Assembly (NCBI GenBank): GCA_017543725.1
Contig: JAFYFO010000268.1
Span: 1 to 5,897 of the forward strand
DNA from: Eubacterium sp.
GTDB lineage: Bacteria; Bacillota; Clostridia; Oscillospirales; Acutalibacteraceae
Direction: 5' to 3'
Length of the DNA stretch: 5,897 bases
A model generated the notes under the pieces. The model worked only from the letters and a program-made list of their open reading frames with translations. It did no database searches and was not told the DNA's origin. A program made the translations under genes and the position numbers. Of the stretch, positions 1 to 5,887 are shown piece after piece (position 1 is the first letter of the stretch; each line of letters opens with the position of its first letter).

Positions 1-245
1 AAGGGCGGATACAAAATCACCTCACCATGCCAGATATGCTCAAAAGCAAGAAGGAGAACTCCTCCCCAGAGAAGGCTGAGAAGCCATCCGAGTCTTCTTG
101 ACCAGGTAACTTTCTTTTCATTGCTTTCGAATTTGCCTTCTGATGCAAAAGATTTTGCCTCGATTTTGGTTTCGTGTTTCTTTGCTGCGAAATATGCTGC
201 AGTAACAATAATTGCTTCTGCTGCGGGAACAACAAAACATGCCAT
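1..245 (-). CDS. Small membrane protein of unknown function, C-terminus cut by window edge
   Basis: This gene reads leftward from an ATG at 245-243 and stays open to base 1, giving 81 codons with no stop, so its C-terminus lies outside the window. The start is chosen because a perfect GGAGG (complement of 254-258) lies 8 bases upstream and a good promoter lies beyond it. The protein begins MACFVVPAAEAII and has a first hydrophobic stretch at about residues 5-21, a charged, polar linker at about 22-51, and a second hydrophobic segment at about 52-69, followed by the motif AFEHIWHGEV. From memory, this arrangement resembles a family of short uncharacterised Clostridia membrane proteins that start MACF and carry an HIWHGEV motif; I cannot confirm the family here. 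No catalytic residues are recognisable, and no function is proposed. It is divergent from the CCA-RAYT gene, so it is probably regulated separately. Confidence 0.75.
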   Translation of the reverse strand, partial: MACFVVPAAEAIIVTAAYFAAKKHETKIEAKSFASEGKFESNEKKVTWSRRLGWLLSLLWGGVLLLAFEHIWHGEVILYPP

Positions 246-277
246 AATTTTTTCCTCCAATAAATTATTTCGTTAAC

Positions 278-306
278 ATTATACAACATTGTTAATTATT
301 AAACAA
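278..306 (-). promoter_or_regulatory. Sigma-A-type promoter of the leftward membrane protein gene
   Basis: Read on the minus strand, a TTGTTT -35 box (complement of 301-306) is separated by 17 bases from a perfect TATAAT -10 box (complement of 278-283). Transcription would start at about 270 and give a leader of roughly 25 bases containing the GGAGG ribosome binding site at 258-254. The -10 match and spacing are strong; the -35 matches the consensus in its TTG half. Confidence 0.6.
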
Positions 307-327
307 GAGTTTAATGAATATTTTTAT

Positions 328-355
328 TTGTTTTTTATATGAAATATGCTAAAAT
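328..355 (+). promoter_or_regulatory. Probable sigma-A promoter of the CCA-RAYT gene
   Basis: An extended -10 element, TGC followed by TAAAAT (347-355), lies 16 bases downstream of a TTGTTT -35-like box (328-333). It sits about 30 bases before the ATG at 386. The ribosome binding site here is weak (only TGAG-like sequence at 374-377), unlike the strong one on the divergent gene. The region is so AT-rich that chance matches are likely, hence moderate confidence. Confidence 0.4.
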
Positions 356-385
356 GAAAAAAGATTAATGAAATGAGATAATATT

Positions 386-2041
386 ATGTTTTTGCCCGAT
401 GATGTTAAAAGAATAATAAACCTTCTTGAAAAAGCCTCGTATAAAGCGTACGCTGTCGGAGGCTGTGTTCGTGATTCGCTTATGGGCAGGGAAGTCAACG
501 ATTATGATATAACAACTTCCGCGCTTCCCGAGCAGGTTGAAAAGGTTTTAACCGGTGATAGTATCAAATATATCGAAACAGGTCTGAAACACGGAACCGT
601 AACCGCCGTTATCAATCATATTCCATATGAAATAACAACTTTCAGATGCGACGGTGAATATAAAGATAACCGCCGTCCCGAAAGCGTTTGTTTTGTTTCT
701 GATATCAAAGAAGATTTATCAAGAAGGGATTTCACTGTTAATGCCATTGCCTATAACGAAAAAGAAGGCTTTGTTGATTTGTTCGGAGGAAGAGATGATA
801 TTTATAATAAAATAATCAGAACCGTCGGCGATGCAGATAAACGGTTTAATGAAGACGCCCTCAGAATAATGAGAGCGCTCAGATTCGCTTCACAACTCGG
901 TTTCACTATTGAAGAGCAAACCGAAAAAGCAATTTTCAGGAATAAAGAACTGCTCAGAAATATTGCAGTTGAGAGAATATTTAAAGAACTCCAAAAAACA
1001 ATTATGGGCGAAAACTGCGATGAGGTTATCGGGAAATACATTGATGTTATCAGGGTTGTTATTCCCGAAATCTCAGCAAATCAGATTAGCGAACTTCCAA
1101 AAAAAGATTATATTCGTTTTGCAGTTTTATTAAACGGCAGTGATAAAAAAGACGAAGTGTTAAATTTCCTCAAAGTCAGCAATGAATTTGAAAAAAATGT
1201 TAAAATGATTGCAGATTATTATGATTGCGAGATAAATAATGATAGATTGCAGCTAAAAAAACTCCTCGGCGTTATGGGAGAAACCCTGCTTTTTGATTTG
1301 CTTGAACTCAAAAATAATGAAGAAGCAGCACAAATAGTTCGGGAAATAATTGAAAATAACGAGCCTTATAAAATATCGGATTTGGCAATCAACGGCTATG
1401 ATTTGATGGAACTCGGTTTCAGAGGCAAAGAGATATCACAGGCGCTTGAATACCTTTTGAATGAGGTTATTTCCAACCCTGCAAAGAATGAAAAAGAAAT
1501 ATTGATTAAGATTGCTGAAAATTCAATTTTAAGAAAAAATCCTCGTTTGAACGGTTTTAATTACAGCAGTAACGGTGCATATTTTATAACAATCTGCACT
1601 AAAGATAAAAAGAACATTCTCTCCAATATATGCGCTGATATTGCGAAAAATGTAGGGTGCGACGCCCCCGACGCACCGCTGCTTAAACTAACGGAATACG
1701 GAAGAGTTGTTGAGAATGAAATAATAAAAATGAATGAAATATATGATTTTGTTAATGCTGAAAAGTATGTTATTATGCCGAATCATATTCATTTGATGAT
1801 TGTCGTTTCAAATAAGGATTTGTGCGGTGCGTCGAGGGCGTCGCACCCTACAAAATCGATAGTTTCAACATATATCGGAACTTTAAAGCGTTTTGTTAAT
1901 AAACAAACAGGTTTAAATATTTGGCAAAAATCTTTCTACGACCACATAATCCGGGACGAACAAGACTATATCAATCATTTGCAGTATATTGATGAAAACC
2001 CTGCAAAATGGCTTTTGGGTAAAGATGAATATTATTCCTGA
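386..2041 (+). CDS. CCA tRNA nucleotidyltransferase fused to a REP-associated tyrosine transposase
   Basis: The 551-residue protein has two complete halves. Residues 1 to about 380 are a class II CCA-adding enzyme, which builds or repairs the 3' CCA of tRNA in the cytoplasm. Visible motifs are GGCVRD (25-30), the metal-binding DYD (D39, D41), RRDFTVNA (113-120) and the nucleotide-recognition motif EDALRIMRALRF (156-167, with E156, D157, R160, R163). The C-terminal segment SDLAINGYDLMELG to EILIKIAEN matches where stand-alone enzymes normally end; no HD domain is seen. Residues about 382-551 are a full IS200-like RAYT: an RKNPRLNGF opening, YFITICT, HUH motif NHIH (H467, H469), and a YIDENP motif whose Y534 is the best candidate nucleophile by analogy to Y-x3-Q/N of Y1 transposases. 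There is no stop and no convincing start between the halves. The ATG at 386 fits the normal CCA N-terminus. The fusion is the odd feature; whether both halves are active is unknown. Confidence 0.9.
   Translation: MFLPDDVKRIINLLEKASYKAYAVGGCVRDSLMGREVNDYDITTSALPEQVEKVLTGDSIKYIETGLKHGTVTAVINHIPYEITTFRCDGEYKDNRRPESVCFVSDIKEDLSRRDFTVNAIAYNEKEGFVDLFGGRDDIYNKIIRTVGDADKRFNEDALRIMRALRFASQLGFTIEEQTEKAIFRNKELLRNIAVERIFKELQKTIMGENCDEVIGKYIDVIRVVIPEISANQISELPKKDYIRFAVLLNGSDKKDEVLNFLKVSNEFEKNVKMIADYYDCEINNDRLQLKKLLGVMGETLLFDLLELKNNEEAAQIVREIIENNEPYKISDLAINGYDLMELGFRGKEISQALEYLLNEVISNPAKNEKEILIKIAENSILRKNPRLNGFNYSSNGAYFITICTKDKKNILSNICADIAKNVGCDAPDAPLLKLTEYGRVVENEIIKMNEIYDFVNAEKYVIMPNHIHLMIVVSNKDLCGASRASHPTKSIVSTYIGTLKRFVNKQTGLNIWQKSFYDHIIRDEQDYINHLQYIDENPAKWLLGKDEYYS
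1651..1679 (+). repeat. REP-like hairpin, copy 1 (GTAG foot on plus strand)
   Basis: A GC-rich 29-base element in an AT-rich gene. GTAG (1652-1655) is followed by an imperfect hairpin at 1656-1677: GGTGCG pairs with CGCACC, then an A-A mismatch, then CG pairs with CG around a CCCC loop. A GTAG foot followed by a hairpin with an internal mismatch is the classic form of REP elements recognised by RAYT transposases. It is translated as residues 422-432 (NVGCDAPDAPL), in a region that is variable in this family. Copy 2 is its reverse complement at 28 of 29 positions. Confidence 0.8.
1824..1852 (-). repeat. REP-like hairpin, copy 2 (GTAG foot on minus strand)
   Basis: Inverted copy of the element at 1651-1679, identical at 28 of 29 bases (loop G to A at 1833). 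The hairpin is 1826-1847 with a T-T mismatch in the stem at the equivalent place, and the GTAG foot lies on the minus strand (complement of 1848-1851). It is translated as residues 480-489 (CGASRASHPT). The two copies are 144 bases apart and face each other, with the GTAG feet outermost, like the paired REPs of a BIME, and they bracket the HUH catalytic motif. Confidence 0.8.
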
Positions 2042-2045
2042 AAAG

Positions 2046-2071
2046 TGAACCAAATCACTTCCTAAATCGTC
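2046..2071 (+). promoter_or_regulatory. Candidate ECF-type promoter upstream of the sigma factor gene (autoregulatory)
   Basis: TGAACC (2046-2051) is separated by 16 bases from CGTC (2068-2071). ECF promoters typically have an AAC-containing -35 and a CGTC/CGTA-like -10 at this spacing. Transcription would begin near 2080, upstream of the AGGATG ribosome binding site (2092-2097) and the ATG at 2108. The same two blocks with the same spacing occur before the LRR gene at 4268-4293. The two spacers agree at only about half their positions, so the conserved blocks stand out. A small dyad, AAGTGA/TCACTT (2043-2060), overlaps the -35 block. Confidence 0.6.
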
Positions 2072-2107
2072 TTTATTATAAATAAAAATATAGGATGAAG
2101 AAAGAAT

Positions 2108-4267
2108 ATGGGAAATAATATTGAAGCCTATGTTGATGAGGCAAAAAAAGGAAACAGAGAAGCCTTCGGGAAGTTATTTGAATTAACCTACCGTAAGGCT
2201 TATTATACTGCGCTGAAAATTACCGAAAATCCAAGAGATGCCGAGGATATGGTGCAGGAGTCATATATCAAGGCTTTTGGCGCTATTGAAACGCTGAACG
2301 ATAACTCAAAATTTGAAAAATGGCTTAATAAAATAGTAGCAAATAAATGCCGTGATTTGGCAAAAAAACGCAAGCCCGATTTGTTTTCTTCAATTGAAAC
2401 GGAAAATGATATTCCGTTTGAGGAATACATAGAAAACGAAGATGAATCCGTTATCCCTCATGAAATTGCAAACAGCAAGGAAATCAGAAAACTTGTTATG
2501 GAATGTATTGATAAACTTCCTTTTGAGCAGAGAATCTGTGTTGTTATGTTTTATTATAACGAACTTTCGGTGTCGGAAATTGCGCAGTCGCTTTCAATAC
2601 CGGAAGGAACAGTTAAAAGCAGGCTGAATAAAGCGCGCAAAACGCTAAAAAAGCAGTTTGATTCTTTGGAAAACAAAAACGGAATCAGATTACATTCTGC
2701 AGCAATTCCCATTGTTATTGAAACAGTATTCAGAACTACAGAAGAAAACATCAGGCTTCCTGCTTTTTCCGTTTTTAAAATGGCAAGAAATATCCCTGAA
2801 CTTTTTTCAAACTTCCATATATCTGCAATTCTTAAAACTCTCGGGTTGACCTCTCTTGCAAAAAAAGTTGTTGCCGGAGTCGGTGCCGCGGCAATTATAA
2901 CGGGCGGCTCAATGGCTGCAAGGGAGATTATTGATAATCAAAAGTCAACTCCTGTTATCCCTTCAAAAACAATAACGCAACTTCAAAAAGAGGCTTCTTC
3001 TACTGCTCATAATAAAAAAACTAATAAAACTACGCAAACAGTTTCAAAAAGGAAAAGTAATGAATATAAAATATCGATTATAACAAGTGCTTTTGCAGTT
3101 AATGATGATAAAGATAACACATATTATATTGATAGCGGCGGTGTTTTTGTATCAAACTCCGTCGGAAAGAAAACCAAACTATCGTCACATCATCCGAAAA
3201 ATCTATGTATCGGCAAAGACTTGATGTATATATATGGCGGATATCTTTATCGCTCAGATTCTAAAAAAACCGAAAAGATGATGAAGGTTAAAGGTGATTA
3301 TCTTTACGGAGATAAATATAAACTAATAAGCATTTCACAGGATAAAAACAGCGCTTATATTATAGATATCAATAAAAAACTTTGCACCGGTTTTAAAAAG
3401 GAAGCAACAGATTTTAAGTATCTCGGCAAGAAACTGTATTACAGAAGCAAAAATAATGAAATAAACCGTGCAACGATTAAAGAGAATGATATAAAGAATG
3501 AGAGGGTTGTTGTTTTTGATGAAGAAGATGATTTGAAAATACCCTATTATATTTCTGAGGGGAAAATCTGGCATACCGGGTTTGACAGCGATTTAACGGG
3601 AAACTATTATATCAAAAACATCAAAACTTCCGCACTTGATAAATTCTGGACAGGGGACGGAATAAGCGATTTTGCTGTCAGTCAGGGAAGAATGTATTAT
3701 TCAACTCCTAAAAAGGGATTATATTTTGTCAGTGCCTCAACGGGCTATTCATTTCTTGCAGAGGGAAACTATTATTGCAGTGCAACCTCAAAGGGCAATA
3801 TGATTTGGTGCAGCACCAAAGACGAAACTTCATATCTGATTAAGAGCGGTGAAAGCGAACTTTATAAAATAGAAAACGGAAGCAGAATTATTGATTTTTC
3901 TGTTATTGATGATAAAGTATACTTCCGCACGGATAAAGGCTTCGGAGTTGAAAAATTAGTTCAGTCGTATGAAACGGTTAAAGAGATAGAAGTTTTTGAT
4001 AAAGAGGAAGAAATCAAAAATAATTTTGAATACTGGGTTGTTCCTCTGAGTTCACAGATTAAACTTGCGTGGGATAAAAATATTTCCGACTGTGTCGATA
4101 TTTATATCAGTAAAGATAATAAAGATTTTAAATATGTTGACACAACGGATAAAGACTATTATATAATCAGCAATCTTGAACACAGGGCAAAATACAGAAT
4201 TAAACTCATTGTTAAGTATCCGGATAGCGAATATGAAACTGAGATTCAAACAGTAAGAGTTAAATAA
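2108..4267 (+). CDS. Membrane-tethered ECF-type sigma factor with large C-terminal extracytoplasmic domain
   Basis: The 719-residue protein starts with an ECF sigma factor: region 2 at about 8-90 (core-binding motif DAEDMVQESYIKAF, 44-57) and region 4 at about 127-185 (LPFEQRICVVMFYYNELSVSEIAQSLSIPEGTVKSR-type helix-turn-helix). A free-standing ECF factor would end near residue 190. Here it continues through a linker to a short hydrophobic segment at about 253-271 that fits one membrane pass with the sigma part inside. Then come a Lys/Thr/Ser-rich stalk (about 279-316), a long region of short YY/LYY-type beta repeats (about 320-620) resembling DUF5050/propeller-like sensor domains, and a Fn3-like end (about 643-719). 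The start is supported by AGGATG 10 bases upstream. No anti-sigma gene lies alongside, so the C-terminal domain may play that role. Putative targets are its own promoter and that of the LRR gene. Sigma identity is sure; the sensor role is inference. Confidence 0.9.
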   Translation: MGNNIEAYVDEAKKGNREAFGKLFELTYRKAYYTALKITENPRDAEDMVQESYIKAFGAIETLNDNSKFEKWLNKIVANKCRDLAKKRKPDLFSSIETENDIPFEEYIENEDESVIPHEIANSKEIRKLVMECIDKLPFEQRICVVMFYYNELSVSEIAQSLSIPEGTVKSRLNKARKTLKKQFDSLENKNGIRLHSAAIPIVIETVFRTTEENIRLPAFSVFKMARNIPELFSNFHISAILKTLGLTSLAKKVVAGVGAAAIITGGSMAAREIIDNQKSTPVIPSKTITQLQKEASSTAHNKKTNKTTQTVSKRKSNEYKISIITSAFAVNDDKDNTYYIDSGGVFVSNSVGKKTKLSSHHPKNLCIGKDLMYIYGGYLYRSDSKKTEKMMKVKGDYLYGDKYKLISISQDKNSAYIIDINKKLCTGFKKEATDFKYLGKKLYYRSKNNEINRATIKENDIKNERVVVFDEEDDLKIPYYISEGKIWHTGFDSDLTGNYYIKNIKTSALDKFWTGDGISDFAVSQGRMYYSTPKKGLYFVSASTGYSFLAEGNYYCSATSKGNMIWCSTKDETSYLIKSGESELYKIENGSRIIDFSVIDDKVYFRTDKGFGVEKLVQSYETVKEIEVFDKEEEIKNNFEYWVVPLSSQIKLAWDKNISDCVDIYISKDNKDFKYVDTTDKDYYIISNLEHRAKYRIKLIVKYPDSEYETEIQTVRVK

Positions 4268-4293
4268 TGAACCGAAAGACCTTGATAATCGTC
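4268..4293 (+). promoter_or_regulatory. Candidate ECF-type promoter upstream of the LRR surface protein gene
   Basis: TGAACC (4268-4273) begins at the base right after the sigma gene's TAA and is followed after 16 bases by CGTC (4290-4293). Both blocks and the spacing equal those at 2046-2071, and AAT precedes CGTC in both. Predicted initiation near 4300 leaves a leader just long enough to hold the ribosome binding site at 4303-4309. No terminator separates the two genes, so read-through from the sigma gene is also possible. Confidence 0.6.
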
Positions 4294-4302
4294 ATATGAG
4301 TG

Positions 4303-4309
4303 AAAGGGG
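4303..4309 (+). promoter_or_regulatory. Ribosome binding site that decides the LRR gene start
   Basis: AAAGGGG lies 8 bases before the ATG at 4318. This favours the ATG over the in-frame GTG at 4300, which has no ribosome binding site, would place extra residues before a standard signal peptide, and lies at about the predicted transcription start. Confidence 0.7.
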
Positions 4310-4317
4310 TGTTAAAT

Positions 4318-5799
4318 ATGAAAAAATTATTATCTTTTTGTCTGTCAATTATTATGCTTATTTCTGCATTTCCAGCTTATGCCTATGTTTTTATTCCATC
4401 AGAGGATTTAACAAACGGAAAATGCGGTGAGAATGTTTTCTATGATTTTAATAAGGAAACATGGGTTTTATCCTTGAGTGGCTCCGGTGCAATGTTTGAT
4501 TATGGGGGCAGCAGAGAAGATTGCGTTAACCCAAGTCCGTTTTTCAGAGATAAAAACGGCAATGAAATCAATAATTCTCTTATTAAAAAACTGATTGTTG
4601 AAGACGGAATAACCCATATCGGCTCAAATGCGTTTATCAGCAGGTTGGGATTAAAAGATGTTGAAATGGCAGACAGCGTTTTGAGCATCGGACAAAACGC
4701 TTTTTCAAATGCAGGAATTAATAATATAAAACTCAGCAATAATCTAATAAGCATCGGAAGCGGCGCTTTCAGCAGTACTTATGCACTTGAAAGTATTGAA
4801 CTTCCGAAATCGCTCAGAAATATCGGAAACGGAGTTTTCAGCAGCAGCAGTATAACTGAAATTGAAATACCCGAAAGTGTTTGTGAAATTCCAAACAGTG
4901 CTTTTCGCGGTTCATTACTTAAAAAGATTTCAGTTCCTAACAGTGTATATAGCGTTGGCGCTTCTGCATTTTCTCTTTGTGAAGATTTATCACAGGTTGT
5001 TCTTGGAAAGAATGTTCAATCAATCGGTTCAGGTGCTTTTCGTGAGTGCGAATCACTTTTTTCCATATCAATTGAAAGCAATTTTGTTTATATAGGCGAC
5101 AATGCTTTTGCCGAAACACCTATGAGAGATATTTATTTTTCCGGAACAAAAGCGGCTTGGTATGAGGATATCAGCAAGAGTTTATGGAATGTTGAAGAAT
5201 CAAGAAAAGGATTGGAATCAACAATTATTCATTGCTCCGATTCAGACATTAAATATACTAAAAAGTATTCTATTGAAGACAGATATGTTGAACCGCTAAA
5301 TGATATGGTGTATACAGGAAAGGCGCTGACTCAGAAAATTTTGGTGCATGCTAATACATATTATTCACCTGATTCGGGATGGCTTAAGGAAGGCGTTCAT
5401 TTCAGCACTACATATAAAAACAACACTAAAGTCGGAACAGCTACGGTAACAATTAAAGGTAAGGGAAAATATGAAGGAACTATAACCAAAACCTTTAAGA
5501 TTAATCCCAAAGGTACTTCAATAAAAGAGGTTTTTGCCGATAAAAAGGGTTTCACCGCCGTCTGGAAAAAACAGCAAAGCCAAACAAGCGGATATCAGAT
5601 TCAGTACGCGTCAAATGCGTACTTTACGCAGAATAAAAAGACTGTTACAATCAGCGATAATAAAAAAACACAGAAAAGTATTAAAAAACTTTCTGCAAAG
5701 AAAAAATACTATGTTCGTATTCGCACATATAAACTTGTTGGTTCAAAAAAATATTATTCCTCCTGGAGCAAAGTAAAAACTGTTACAACTAAAAAATAA
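4318..5799 (+). CDS. Secreted BspA-type leucine-rich-repeat protein with Fn3-like C-terminus
   Basis: The 493-residue protein begins with a clear signal peptide (KK, hydrophobic core, cleavage probably after AYA at residue 22). A beta-rich N-terminal module (about 32-95, GKCGENVFYDF, LSLSGSGAMFDY) is typical of clostridial BspA-like proteins. Eight LRR_5 units follow, recognisable by their SIGxxAF-like cores at 98-106, 121-129, 143-151, 166-174, 188-196, 210-218, 233-241 and 256-264. Then comes an Ig-like segment (about 323-396, YTGKALTQ, GTATVTIKGKGKYEGTITKTFKI) and a Lys-rich Fn3-like tail (about 398-490, SGYQIQYA, KKKYYVRIRTYK, SSWSKVKTV). There is no LPXTG motif or SLH domain, so it is secreted or non-covalently wall-associated, perhaps through the basic tail. 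Such proteins often bind host or cell-surface ligands; the ligand is unknown here. It follows the sigma gene by 50 bases and has the matching promoter motif. Confidence 0.9.
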   Translation: MKKLLSFCLSIIMLISAFPAYAYVFIPSEDLTNGKCGENVFYDFNKETWVLSLSGSGAMFDYGGSREDCVNPSPFFRDKNGNEINNSLIKKLIVEDGITHIGSNAFISRLGLKDVEMADSVLSIGQNAFSNAGINNIKLSNNLISIGSGAFSSTYALESIELPKSLRNIGNGVFSSSSITEIEIPESVCEIPNSAFRGSLLKKISVPNSVYSVGASAFSLCEDLSQVVLGKNVQSIGSGAFRECESLFSISIESNFVYIGDNAFAETPMRDIYFSGTKAAWYEDISKSLWNVEESRKGLESTIIHCSDSDIKYTKKYSIEDRYVEPLNDMVYTGKALTQKILVHANTYYSPDSGWLKEGVHFSTTYKNNTKVGTATVTIKGKGKYEGTITKTFKINPKGTSIKEVFADKKGFTAVWKKQQSQTSGYQIQYASNAYFTQNKKTVTISDNKKTQKSIKKLSAKKKYYVRIRTYKLVGSKKYYSSWSKVKTVTTKK

Positions 5800-5817
5800 C
5801 ATTCATAATCAATTGAT

Positions 5818-5846
5818 AAAAAAACTCGGCGCATTTCGCGCCGAGT
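5818..5846 (-). terminator. Rho-independent terminator for a leftward transcript entering from the right
   Basis: A perfect 9-bp GC-rich stem (ACTCGGCGC 5824-5832, GCGCCGAGT 5838-5846) has an ATTTC loop. The A-run at 5818-5824 becomes seven U residues directly after the hairpin in a minus-strand transcript. On the plus strand there is no T-run after the stem, so it is a poor terminator for the LRR gene, although the hairpin could still stabilise that mRNA's 3' end. Confidence 0.8.
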
Positions 5847-5887
5847 CAGCGTGTCGACAAACCTTAAAATATAATGGAGACACGCTG
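5847..5887. repeat. Inverted repeat directly abutting the terminator
   Basis: CAGCGTGTC (5847-5855) and GACACGCTG (5879-5887) form a perfect 9-bp stem around a 23-base AT-rich loop. The pairing can extend to AGTC/GACT (5844-5847 with 5890-5893) if a three-base bulge is allowed, which would compete with the base of the terminator stem. It may be part of the 3' end of a structured RNA or a dispersed intergenic repeat; no coding function is seen in the last 98 bases. Confidence 0.55.

Larger units (their letters stand above)
1529..2041 (+). mobile_element. RAYT (Y1/HUH REP-associated transposase) portion of the fusion
   Basis: This marks the part of the fused gene encoding the domesticated-type single-strand DNA transposase. 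RAYTs are IS200/IS605 relatives usually found as single-copy genes that act on REP hairpins rather than on their own ends. Family motifs in order are LRKNPRLNGF, YFITICTK, LTEYGRVVE, VIMPNHIHLMI, FVNKQTGLNIWQ and DYINHLQYIDENPAKW. The length (about 170 residues) equals a complete stand-alone RAYT. No insertion-sequence terminal repeats or target duplication are evident at the junction near 1529. It differs from the usual form in having no start codon of its own and in carrying REP-like hairpins inside the reading frame. Confidence 0.75.

Noticed and set aside
17..289. A 90-codon leftward open frame starting at 289
   Set aside because: It starts inside the promoter and leader of the gene that begins at 245, overlaps that gene in another frame, and has no ribosome binding site. 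Its composition looks like a shadow frame.
1502..1528. Internal TTG at 1502 as an independent start for the RAYT
   Set aside because: Only a weak purine-rich stretch precedes it, and the codon encodes an ordinary residue in the CCA C-terminal segment. Independent initiation cannot be excluded but is not supported.
2043..2060. AAGTGA/TCACTT hairpin as a terminator of the CCA-RAYT gene
   Set aside because: The stem is only 6 bp, AT-rich and not followed by a T-run. It overlaps the candidate -35 block and may be coincidental.
2073..2090. TATTATA-like sequence as a sigma-A -10 box for the sigma gene
   Set aside because: No reasonable -35 hexamer lies 16-18 bases upstream, and such AT-rich strings are frequent here. 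The ECF-like motif shared with the LRR gene is better supported.
4300..4317. In-frame GTG at 4300 as start of the LRR protein
   Set aside because: It has no ribosome binding site, coincides with the predicted transcription start, and would put six residues before a typical signal peptide. The ATG at 4318 has AAAGGGG 8 bases upstream.
4500..5119. Antisense and alternate-frame open frames within the LRR gene, and similar ones within the sigma and CCA genes
   Set aside because: They overlap genes with clear protein-family motifs, have no ribosome binding sites, and show no recognisable domains.
5824..5846. Hairpin as a plus-strand terminator of the LRR gene
   Set aside because: No T-run follows it on the plus strand. 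The A-run before it fits a minus-strand terminator instead.
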